From the NCBI RefSeq assembly GCF_013248905.1, contig NZ_JABRVS010000001.1, forward strand, positions 3,968,001 through 4,032,000: 64,000 bases of DNA, written 5' to 3'. The notes under the pieces were generated by a model. The model was not told where the DNA came from. It ran no database searches and saw only the letters and a list, made by a program, of their open reading frames with translations. A program made the position numbers and the translations under genes. Shown here piece after piece: positions 8,614 through 15,790 of this stretch. The number at the start of each line of letters is the position of its first letter. Within the stretch, counting starts at the first letter, position 1. The stretch comes from Shewanella sp. VB17 (GTDB lineage Bacteria > Pseudomonadota > Gammaproteobacteria > Enterobacterales > Shewanellaceae).

Positions 8614-8772
8614 TTATTGAGTGTCACTCTCATTACAAAAACAGTCACAACCAGCTCCGCCACCACCACCAGATACATTTTCGTCGTCTAAAATTTCATC
8701 CTCAGATACTTCAACATCATTGATAAATTTTTCTTTAGTTTTCTCTATCATTTTTTTTATTTCTTCAGGCAT
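8614..8772 (-). CDS. RiPP precursor peptide A3 (52 aa, double-glycine leader, Cys cluster)
   Basis: Read on the minus strand from ATG 8772 (AGGGGAAG upstream) to the stop at 8614. The leader ends SEDEILDDENVSGG with the double glycine at 35-36, at the same residue positions as in A2. The core is Gly-rich then Cys-rich: GGGAGCDCFCNESDTQ, with cysteines 42, 44 and 46 closely spaced and a CD pair like those of A2. It lies upstream of maturase B2 and carries the same upstream repeats as A2. Its own strand shows a coding-like acidic leader, while the overlapping plus-strand frame has no leader-like or domain-like features. Product structure is unknown; radical SAM cross-linking of the cysteines is inferred. 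Confidence 0.85.
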   Translation of the reverse strand: MPEEIKKMIEKTKEKFINDVEVSEDEILDDENVSGGGGGAGCDCFCNESDTQ

Positions 8773-8863
8773 AACTTTACTTCCCCTTTAATATTAAAAT
8801 CATGATCATAATTTGGATTTTTAAATCAAATAAATACTATCATTGGAAAAATAAGATAATACG

Positions 8864-8896
8864 TAAAATTAAGACATAAATAGGTAAATATAAGTC
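8864..8896 (-). promoter_or_regulatory. Putative AraC-type operator upstream of A3
   Basis: On the minus strand GACTTATATTTA (8896-8885) and GTCTTAATTTTA (8875-8864) are direct repeats 21 bases apart, about 91 bases upstream of the A3 start. They match the pair upstream of A2 in sequence, spacing and position. They are likely sites for the GlxA/AraC-type regulator at 3173-4099 (inference). Confidence 0.5.
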
Positions 8897-8899
8897 ATA

Positions 8900-8952
8900 C
8901 TTAGATTCCAAGGATAACCGACACACTTTGGTATAGATAATAAGGTCAGTTG
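8900..8952. repeat. 53-bp inverted-repeat arm upstream of precursor A3
   Basis: This is the reverse-complement partner of 4350-4402, matching at 51 of 53 bases. Its outer edge overlaps the open frame leading into the IS30-type fragment, so it might be that element's end. Its position 127 bases before A3, mirroring the A2 side, argues for a shared control region duplicated with the cassette. Confidence 0.85.
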
Positions 8953-8997
8953 CTTAATAAGCTTCAGGCTCTCACACAATCCACCAAGGTCACCACA

Positions 8998-9285
8998 ATG
9001 GGAAACCAACCTAAGCAACTGATACTCAAAGAAAGGTATCAGATTGAAGCATTTTGTAAATTAAATTTTTCAGCGAGAAAAATGGTTAAAGAGCTTGGCC
9101 GTAGTAATAAAACGATTTCAAATGAGTTCATTGGCTCCTGCAAGAAGGCGTATAGTGCAGAGACTGCGGAGCAGCAAATGCAAATACGCCGTAGTGAGGC
9201 CGCTAAATACACTAAATGCTCTGCAAGCTTAAAAAATCACGTCAGGTCGTTGTTAGTATCCATAGGTAGGATCTTAAGGGATTAG
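8998..9285 (+). pseudogene. IS30-family transposase N-terminal fragment
   Basis: ATG 8998 opens a 95-residue frame with the N-terminal helix-turn-helix of IS30 transposases: LKERYQIEAFCKLNFSARKM followed by VKELGRSNKTISNE. The frame can be extended upstream to a TTG at 8950. IS30 transposases are about 320-380 residues with a DDE catalytic core; here the frame stops at 9285 with no catalytic domain, so it cannot be active. The next bases (9287 onward) belong to a different element. Confidence 0.8.
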
Positions 9286-9612
9286 CCAGTATCATTTTGA
9301 TTGAACAGTATTATTTTGAATAAAACTGGAGGTTGTACTCATCTCATGATCAAATATCTCGTGTGAAAGATCCATCCAACCACGAGAGAGCACGAAATGA
9401 AGTTTAACTGCATACCTAAGCGCCTGACAAGTATTCTTAACTCCACAAGCATTACACAATTAGCTAGAAAGTGTGGTTTTATGCAGCGCATGCGCAACAT
9501 ATCACCGACGGAGCTGGTATTTGCTCTACTCAACACTTTGGGAACAAGGTCAAATATCAACCTTTCTGATATACATAAGAATTTATGTATTGAACATGGC
9601 AAAGGCATTAGT

Positions 9613-10224
9613 TAACTTACCTCCGGCAAAGCCGGAGGCTTATTTAGGTGACGCCCTAAAAGGGCTTAAGTAAGTGCCCAAGGCACTATCTACATTCCGA
9701 ATTTTAATTGAGCACGATGAATGTCATTTTTTTCTTGGTTTCGTATGTACTCTTTTATCATGTCCTCATCCAAACCAACCGTAGAAACATAGTAACCTCG
9801 TGCCCAAAAGGCCTCTCCATTGAAATTCTTTTGCCGTCCCTTAAACTGACGAGCAATTGAAATGGCACTTTTACCTTTAATAAATCCGACGACGTTGGAT
9901 ACTGAAAATTTCGGTGGAATGCTCAAACACATATGAACATGATCTGGCATTAGATGTCCCTCTTCGATCACTACCCCTTTCTGGCGGGCTAGTTCGTGAA
10001 ATACATCGCCCAAATGCTTTCGAATAACACCAAATATTAACTTACGTCTCTTTTTTGGAATAAATACAATATGGTACTTACAATCCCAACGTGTATGGGA
10101 CAAACTCTTAGGGTCTCGCATAGGTTGCTCTCCTGTCTTTTGATCGAGACTTGAGCGTACCTAATACCGCGGTATAGGTGAAACCTATGCGAGTCACCCC
10201 GGCAGAGCCGGGGGTTTACCGTTT
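9613..10224 (-). mobile_element. IS200/IS605-type insertion sequence nested in IS4 transposase
   Basis: The roughly 612-bp element holds a single tnpA on the minus strand. Its ends carry hairpins rather than long terminal inverted repeats: CTCCGGCAAAGCCGGAG near 9621-9637 and CCCCGGCAGAGCCGGGG near 10197-10213. No target duplication is seen, as expected for this family. The boundaries are set by restoring the IS4 reading frame. Confidence 0.85.
9690..10121 (-). CDS. tnpA: IS200-family transposase (HUH tyrosine Y1 type)
   Basis: The 143-residue protein is full length for IS200 TnpA. It shows KYHIVFIPKKRRK near the N-terminus, the HUH metal-binding motif in LMPDHVHMCLSIP, and the C-terminal helix with the catalytic tyrosine region YYVSTVGLDEDMIKEYIRNQ. 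Such enzymes cut and join single-stranded DNA at the element's end hairpins. No TnpB or IscB-like gene accompanies it, as in the IS200 group proper. All motifs are intact, so it may be active. Confidence 0.95.
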   Translation of the reverse strand: MRDPKSLSHTRWDCKYHIVFIPKKRRKLIFGVIRKHLGDVFHELARQKGVVIEEGHLMPDHVHMCLSIPPKFSVSNVVGFIKGKSAISIARQFKGRQKNFNGEAFWARGYYVSTVGLDEDMIKEYIRNQEKNDIHRAQLKFGM

Positions 10225-11317
10225 GTTAATTATAAGCCATTTCACAACAAGCTGAAAAAACCTGAATTAACTCAACTACTTCGAGGTCTTACCGAACAAG
10301 CTGCCAAAGAATGGCTATTTGAGCCCTTACAACAAGCCTTTCCGAGCGAATATCCCTTTAAGGCGATAGAAGCACATGATGGAAGTTCTCTCAAATTACA
10401 TATTGGTTTAACGGAACAATTTCCAGGTCGATTTACCAAGACTCATCCCGCAGCAATGGAGCTACACATGACCATGGACTTGATGTCGGGTGGCTACAAT
10501 TACCTTGGCATTGCACCGGATTCGGAGAGTGAGAGGCACTATAATCCGTTTGCTTTTGAAATAAAGGATATCTTGCTACTTATGGATGCGGGTTACTTTA
10601 ATATCGAATACTGCTATCAGGCTGACAAACATGGTGGTTATGTGATCATGCGGACTAACGGTCAAATTAACCCGAATATAATCGCTGCTTTTGATAGCCA
10701 AGGAACAGCCATTAAAGCGCTAGTAGGTAAGAAGATGAAGCGAGTTAAATTGAAGAAAGATCAACTTGTTGACCTTGATGTGCAATGGAGTGACAAGCCG
10801 GGTTTACACCGATTAATTGCATTCTGGGATAGAAAAAAATCTGCCATCGGTTATCTCATCACTAACCTAAAACGAGAGCAATTTCCTGCAGTCAAAGTGT
10901 GTGAGTTATATGGACTACGTTGGCAAATAGAGCTATTTTTCAAAGAATTAAAATCATATAACGGCTTAAAAACCTTCAACACAAGGAATAAATCCATCGC
11001 TGAGAGCTTAGTCTGGGCGAGTATGCTGACTTTATTACTCAAGCGTTTTATCGCCAAAGTGAGTGGCGAAATACACAAGGTGATGATTTCAACACAAAAG
11101 GTTGCTCGATGTGCAAACGATTGGCTCCCAGATATTCTAAAAGCACTGAGATCGGGACGAGAATATAGAATAAAAAATCAACTAAGGAAGTGGTGTCGAT
11201 ACTTAAGTGAATATGCTTGTAGATCACACCCTAAAAGAGATAACGAGACACTGTTTGTGCAGTTAACTGAACATGCCAGCGCTGCTAATAATGTATAAAC
11301 CGTTATATTTAAAGGGC

Positions 11318-12353
11318 TGCAGCACCTTAAAGAAGCCTTGTTTCCTAAATCGAGGGAACCTTTTGCCGTTAGCGTGATCTGATCCCTAAAGATAGCTATA
11401 CGGAAGCTGAAAAGTGGGAAAATCTAAACATAAAATAACCAATTGGTCTCAGTACAATAAGGCGTTGATTAATCGAGGCTCACTCACTTTCTGGATTGAT
11501 GAGCAAGCAATTAAGTCTTGGTATTGTTGTGAACACCACGGGCGTCGTGGTCGAGGGTTCACTTACTCTGATGTTGCTATTGAAACAGCACTCGTTGTGA
11601 AAGGCGTTTTTAACTTGTCATTACGAGCACTTGAAGGATTCACCAACTCTGTATTTCAACTTATGGATGTGCCACTGACTTCACCAAGTTATAGCTGTAT
11701 AAGCAAAAGAGCTAAGACTGTTGAGATCAACTATCGAGCACCGAGTCGTGGCTCTGCTGCACATGTTGTGATTGATTCAACAGGTCTGAAAGTTTATGGA
11801 GAAGGAGAATGGAAAACGCGTAAGCATGGTAAAGAAAAACGCCGTACTTGGCGAAAGCTACACCTTGCAGTGGATAGTAATACCCATGAAATTGTGTCAG
11901 CTGAAATAAGCTTAGTTAACGTTGCCGATAATGAAGTATTTCCCACATTACTTAACCCATTAAGAAGAAATATAACTCAAGTCTCAGCTGATGGTGCCTA
12001 TGACACTAAGGCATGTCATAAACTACTTCAGCGCAAAGGATGCAAGCCAACTATCCCTCCGAGAAGTCATGCTGGATATTGGGAGGATGACCACCCCAGA
12101 AATGAAGCAGTAAAAGCACTCAAGGCTAACCAATTAGCGCAATGGAAACAGGATAATGATTATCATCAGAGATCACTATCAGAAACAGCGATGTATCGAT
12201 ATAAACAGTTAATTAGTCCAAAACTGAGTCTTCGGGATTATAACGCTCAGGTAGGTGAAGCGTTAGCGGGTGTTAAAGCAATGAATAAAGTCATAGGGTT
12301 AGGAATGCCAGTTAGGAAACACGCTGCCTAATTGGGTGAAACACCTTGGGGTG
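11318..12353 (+). mobile_element. IS5-family insertion sequence (boundaries approximate)
   Basis: The element contains one complete transposase gene. Possible ends share a short inverted match: GCAGCACC at about 11319-11326 on the left and GGTGCTGC at about 12340-12347 on the right. Longer terminal repeats and a target duplication could not be fixed by eye. It starts just after the end of the IS4 transposase. Confidence 0.6.
11414..12331 (+). CDS. IS5-family DDE transposase
   Basis: The 305-residue protein starts with GTG at 11414. The N-terminal part has the IS5 block FTYSDVAIETALVVKGVFNL and RALEGFTNSVF. The DDE core has its first Asp in VVIDSTGLKVYGEGEW, the second in VSADGAYDTKACH, and the Glu region in MYRYKQLISPKLSLRDYNAQ. 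It ends at a normal length for the IS903/IS5 group. There is no frameshift or stop, so it may be functional. Upstream GAAGCTGAAAA gives only a weak ribosome site, common for transposases. Confidence 0.93.
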   Translation: MGKSKHKITNWSQYNKALINRGSLTFWIDEQAIKSWYCCEHHGRRGRGFTYSDVAIETALVVKGVFNLSLRALEGFTNSVFQLMDVPLTSPSYSCISKRAKTVEINYRAPSRGSAAHVVIDSTGLKVYGEGEWKTRKHGKEKRRTWRKLHLAVDSNTHEIVSAEISLVNVADNEVFPTLLNPLRRNITQVSADGAYDTKACHKLLQRKGCKPTIPPRSHAGYWEDDHPRNEAVKALKANQLAQWKQDNDYHQRSLSETAMYRYKQLISPKLSLRDYNAQVGEALAGVKAMNKVIGLGMPVRKHAA

Positions 12354-12518
12354 CTGCGTTTAGATTCGGGATTTGAGCAACAACGCCCCTTAAAGACTAA
12401 CTTATGAGCCACTACGAAGAGCTGGTTCGTGTTTACGAGGAATTTTGGCTGTAAAAAAATCATAACCAGTCATTGTAAATCAACGAGATCCTAGAATAAA
12501 AGCCAACTCTTATAAACA

Positions 12519-12550
12519 TAAAAAAATAATAAGGAGAGATAACTCTCCTT
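12519..12550 (-). terminator. Rho-independent terminator of the 12571-13422 gene
   Basis: The perfect stem AAGGAGAG / CTCTCCTT with a 4-base loop lies 21 bases after the stop codon on the minus strand. It is followed by ATTATTTTTTT. Confidence 0.85.
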
Positions 12551-12570
12551 ATTTACAATTTCACTTTATT

Positions 12571-13422
12571 TTAATCCATCAGTACTTCTAGCGTTTTAGC
12601 CCCTATTTGTCCTGCTTCACCCAAGCGATTTAAATTCATAGCTGCTGTAATATAAAACTGTGATGCTTCAATGAATTGACTTGTTATATAATTACCGCAT
12701 TCCTCGTAAGGTATATCCAACTCATCACACATTTCAATATTATAAAAGTATTCTGTGACGCTGTTTGCCACAAAGGAATCAAACAAATTTCCTACATACT
12801 CTTCAATAAGTAGATTCGAGGTAAATTCCACAGCCATTATTTCAGTCGATTTAGACCAACAACGGGTTAACACTCCCGTACTAAATACACCTTGATGCTG
12901 GCGATCTATTGCCTCTAAAGCGGCTATATTTTGCACACCTTTATTGAGTACGTGATTAAGCCCGGTTAGCAGCCCCGTACTTAATACACCTTCATGCTGG
13001 CGATGTATTGCCTCTAAAGTGGCTATACTTTGTAAACTTTTATCTAGTACATGATTAAGCGCGATTAATTCATCAAATGATTCGCATTGCATTGGATGAC
13101 TCGTGACTTCATGCAATATGTCATTTCGTTCTTTGACCAGCGCGACATGTGCTGGGGAATATAACAAGCCTAACCTTTGCCATTGCGCTAATGCAAATGA
13201 GAGCCGTACACCATAAAAACTATATTCATATTCAAGAGCATGTTCATGAAACCATATCACACGTTCAAGTGCTTGTGCGTATTCTTCATGATCGATTAAG
13301 TATGTGATTTTTTCTTGGTATTCAAACAGAAAATCTGCATCTGATGACAAGTTATCTGCCTTAGTCCAAGTAGAATTCATACAGAAAACGACATAAATAA
13401 GGCCAAGAGTCATGTATTTCAT
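12571..13422 (-). CDS. Secreted protein of unknown function with internal 33-aa duplication
   Basis: The 283-residue protein has a probable signal peptide (MKYMTLGLIYVVFCMNSTWT, cleavage near residue 22) and a helical, acidic mature part. Residues 122-154 and 155-187 are a tandem duplication: LNHVLDKSLQSIATLEAIHR versus LNHVLNKGVQNIAALEAIDR. There are mature-domain cysteines at 113, 188 and in MCDELDIPYEECGN near the C-terminus. I recognise no family. It stands alone on the minus strand between the IS pile-up and the toxin-like gene at 14000, with its own terminator. Confidence 0.75.
   Translation of the reverse strand: MKYMTLGLIYVVFCMNSTWTKADNLSSDADFLFEYQEKITYLIDHEEYAQALERVIWFHEHALEYEYSFYGVRLSFALAQWQRLGLLYSPAHVALVKERNDILHEVTSHPMQCESFDELIALNHVLDKSLQSIATLEAIHRQHEGVLSTGLLTGLNHVLNKGVQNIAALEAIDRQHQGVFSTGVLTRCWSKSTEIMAVEFTSNLLIEEYVGNLFDSFVANSVTEYFYNIEMCDELDIPYEECGNYITSQFIEASQFYITAAMNLNRLGEAGQIGAKTLEVLMD
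12862..13059 (-). repeat. 99-bp in-frame tandem duplication inside the 12571-13422 gene
   Basis: The two 33-codon units encode residues 122-154 and 155-187 of the secreted protein. Differences are mostly substitutions, so the duplication is not brand new. Length change by whole units would keep the reading frame. Confidence 0.8.
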
Positions 13423-13999
13423 ATCAATAATTCCTTTTAGTGAATGGTTAGTTTAAAACAGGTAAAGCTGTATATTGTTATATTGCGTGTTATTTCCAGC
13501 AGTTGAATATGATAATTATCCTTAGCAAGATAGGGGCCAATAAAAAATAACTCGAATAACTGACAATAACACTTCGATTTGGCTTAATTAGTCGTTATTC
13601 GCTTTTCGCTTTATAAATCATTTTGCCCCTATATCAGTTTTTGCAGGCTAAAAGACAATCAAACCGAATAAGATTTTTTTCTTTAGAAAAGCTAATGTAA
13701 AAGGCTTTTGTGTAGCCTATAAAGTTATGCCTGTCCCATCTCTTTAACTCCCTCATTGCGATGAAGAAGAGGTCAACATGACCAAATATTGGACAAAGTA
13801 TATTTTATAAATTACGAAAAGGGACGTTTATACTCAACATATTGCTTTATCTCGTCAACTTTGCGACAGAACCCAGCTCCCCCCCAAAAAAACATTACCC
13901 ACCCAAGTCGATTAACATAATAAGAACGGATTTCATTAAAAATGCTATACATCAACGATTAATGATAACATCCGGTTGAATTGTTAATGGATAAATAAA
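13423..13999. other. Intergenic region with a short inverted-repeat element
   Basis: No gene is visible. GATAGGGGCCAATAAA at 13529-13544 and its approximate reverse complement ATTTTGCCCCTATATC ending at 13635 bound about 107 bases, which might be a decayed MITE. A C7A7 tract lies at 13879-13892, about 110 bases before the next start. The rest is AT-rich and presumably holds both divergent promoters. Confidence 0.4.
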
Positions 14000-15412
14000 A
14001 TGAATTTAAAAAAACTTGTTATAGCAACCAACCTAATGCTTTATACCGCGTCAAGCCAAGCAGATGTAGCACTTGAAGATTTCAATAAAGAATCATACGC
14101 TTTTAGAGGCGCGTTGGCGCTGGCAGGTTTAGCTCCCCCACCGATGAACGTTTTGGGAGCAGCTATCGCGGGAGGGGTCTTAACTCCAGCTGGGAGTGGT
14201 GCTGAAATAGATGAAATGAATGAAAGGTTGATTGATATACAAAGCGATCTTAGTGAAATTAAGAATATGATTAGAAATTTACGAGGCGATGTTTTAAGTG
14301 ATTTTCAAAATTATATGGCGGGTCGTGACTATATCACTATTCAATCACGTCTAAATTATGTCATAAATACATTAGATGATGACTACAAAAGTTTTACTGA
14401 CGGCAGATCAAGTGAGTCTAGAGAAAAATTACTCACCCCACTGCATGATCTACTTTCTGAAACAATAACATGGTTTATAACTGACTCATCGCTGAGTAAC
14501 ACAGAACGACTTTCGACTGCCGGTGATTTTATGGCACTAATGACGGTTCATATGTCAGTATTACAAGAATTAGTAGAGATCTATCGTCAACAAGCATATG
14601 TCGATTGTGCTGGAAGTCTGTGTGATGAGCGGGTTGAGATTTTAAAAACAAACGTCAATATATTTAGTGCGAAAGTGGATCGCTATATCGATTACTTAGT
14701 CAGCATAGCAACAGATTCCCGAACTTACCGTAATGACCAGTTTGGCAATTTAAAGATTAACGCTACCCCAAAGGAGCTGTGTAGTGGTTGGCCTATCCGT
14801 TGCAACATCTATGCAATCGATTTCTATTATAGTGGTTATGATGCTGAAACCAAAAAATACTATGTAGGGGGAAAACATACCCAAAGTCCTAGCTCGTTTG
14901 ATCAAGAATTATCTACTGAAATGGAACTACGTGCTGAGTCTGGCTGGGCTGCATATAAGAAAAAAATCATGGATGAATTTGATGCTAAATTAGATGCTGA
15001 AATATATTCCATACGAGATAACCTTGAAATTGCTAAAGAAAATTATGAATTTTTGGATAATGACATATACAAACAAGATTGCGTCCGATTTTATGAAAAT
15101 GTAGATTTTACAGGCCAGTACCACACAATGTGCGGCGTAGACTCTCAAAAAACATTAACGGCAAGAACACGATGTAGCAGAACAACAGATCCAATAGTAA
15201 GAGGCTGTACTACGGTTCATCAAAGTTGGGGGAATGCTTTGGGTAGCAATATTTCTTCAATTTCGCTAGGAAATGGTAAAGCGATTAATTTATATTCAGG
15301 CTCTAGCTATAGCGGTAATATGATTACCATTGAAGGCGAAAAATCTGTCAATTTACAAGATTTCGGGTTTGATAACTTAACTCGCTCAGTTGAGTTATTA
15401 AATAGTCAGTAA
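14000..15412 (+). CDS. Secreted toxin-like protein: helical pore-domain-like N-terminus plus beta/gamma-crystallin domain
   Basis: The 470-residue protein has a signal peptide (MNLKKLVIATNLMLYTASSQ, cleavage after about residue 21). A hydrophobic segment (ALALAGLAPPPMNVLGAAIA) and a long helical region (about 65-360) resemble the N-terminal helical bundle of Cry-type delta-endotoxins. The C-terminal 95 residues look like a beta/gamma-crystallin fold: CVRFYENVDFTGQYHTMCG, then ISSISLGNGKAINLYSG and MITIEGEKSVNLQDFGFDN. Eight or more cysteines suggest disulphides outside the cytoplasm. The delta-endotoxin similarity is by pattern only. It is a single-gene unit followed by a hairpin. Function as a pore-forming toxin is inferred. 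Confidence 0.7.
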   Translation: MNLKKLVIATNLMLYTASSQADVALEDFNKESYAFRGALALAGLAPPPMNVLGAAIAGGVLTPAGSGAEIDEMNERLIDIQSDLSEIKNMIRNLRGDVLSDFQNYMAGRDYITIQSRLNYVINTLDDDYKSFTDGRSSESREKLLTPLHDLLSETITWFITDSSLSNTERLSTAGDFMALMTVHMSVLQELVEIYRQQAYVDCAGSLCDERVEILKTNVNIFSAKVDRYIDYLVSIATDSRTYRNDQFGNLKINATPKELCSGWPIRCNIYAIDFYYSGYDAETKKYYVGGKHTQSPSSFDQELSTEMELRAESGWAAYKKKIMDEFDAKLDAEIYSIRDNLEIAKENYEFLDNDIYKQDCVRFYENVDFTGQYHTMCGVDSQKTLTARTRCSRTTDPIVRGCTTVHQSWGNALGSNISSISLGNGKAINLYSGSSYSGNMITIEGEKSVNLQDFGFDNLTRSVELLNSQ

Positions 15413-15438
15413 CCTTTATAAAATACAATGGTTACTTT

Positions 15439-15480
15439 CACTGAAACTGGCTAAAGAACCCCTCCTAGCTGGTTTCAGTG
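15439..15480 (+). terminator. Hairpin terminator candidate after the toxin-like gene
   Basis: CACTGAAACTGGC at 15439 pairs with GCTGGTTTCAGTG ending at 15480, with two mismatched positions. It lies 27 bases after the stop codon. The U-run is poor. Confidence 0.55.
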
Positions 15481-15790
15481 ACTGAATTTAATACCCGCTA
15501 TGAAGAAAAATCATAGCCAGCCATTGTTAATCAATAACATACTTAAATGCCAGTGAAGTATCAAAGCTCTGCAACTATCAACTCATAAGAGGAAGGCGTG
15601 TTAAGCTCAAATAACCGAGTGGTCTTAGCAAAATGCAATTAACTATGGCTTTCTATGTGCTTTATTGTCGTTGAATAAGTTCTGGTAAACAGTAGGATAG
15701 ATTCTATATAGAGTCGAATAAAGGCGAAGAAAGCATTATAACGTGCATACATATTATACAAAGGTTGTACCATTGAAGGAAATGTAAATA
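15481..15790. other. Intergenic region with IS-related scraps
   Basis: The 29 bases at 15506-15534 match 12455-12483 at 26 positions. Further on, AAATAACCGAGTGGTCTTAG near 15608 resembles the start of the IS5 transposase gene (AAATAACCAATTGGTCTCAG near 11435). These look like relics of elements related to the one at 11.3-12.4 kb. There is no coding capacity. Confidence 0.4.

Larger units (their letters stand above)
9397..11298 (+). pseudogene. IS4-family transposase split by IS200 insertion
   Basis: The first exon-like piece (9397-9612) starts MKFNCIPKRLTSILNSTSI and has the IS4 N-terminal region. The second (10225-11298) carries the DDE core: a first acidic motif in AIEAHDGSSLKLH, a second in LLLMDAGYFN, and the YREK-like YGLRWQIELFFKELKSY. 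Removing 9613-10224 joins the pieces in frame (AGT then GTT AAT TAT AAG). The intact protein would be about 430 residues, normal for IS4. It is therefore a normal IS4 transposase interrupted by one clean insertion, and not otherwise decayed as far as I can see. A start at 10456 would give only a catalytic fragment. Confidence 0.85.

Noticed and set aside
8532..8723. Plus-strand frame of 63 codons over precursor A3
   Set aside because: It is the antisense of A3; its His-rich sequence comes from the Gly codons and acidic leader of the real minus-strand peptide, and it lacks a ribosome site.
10456..11298. Stand-alone 280-aa transposase gene
   Set aside because: The frame is open and homologous upstream to 10225 and continues at 9397-9612 across the IS200 insertion, so it is the 3' part of an interrupted IS4 gene.
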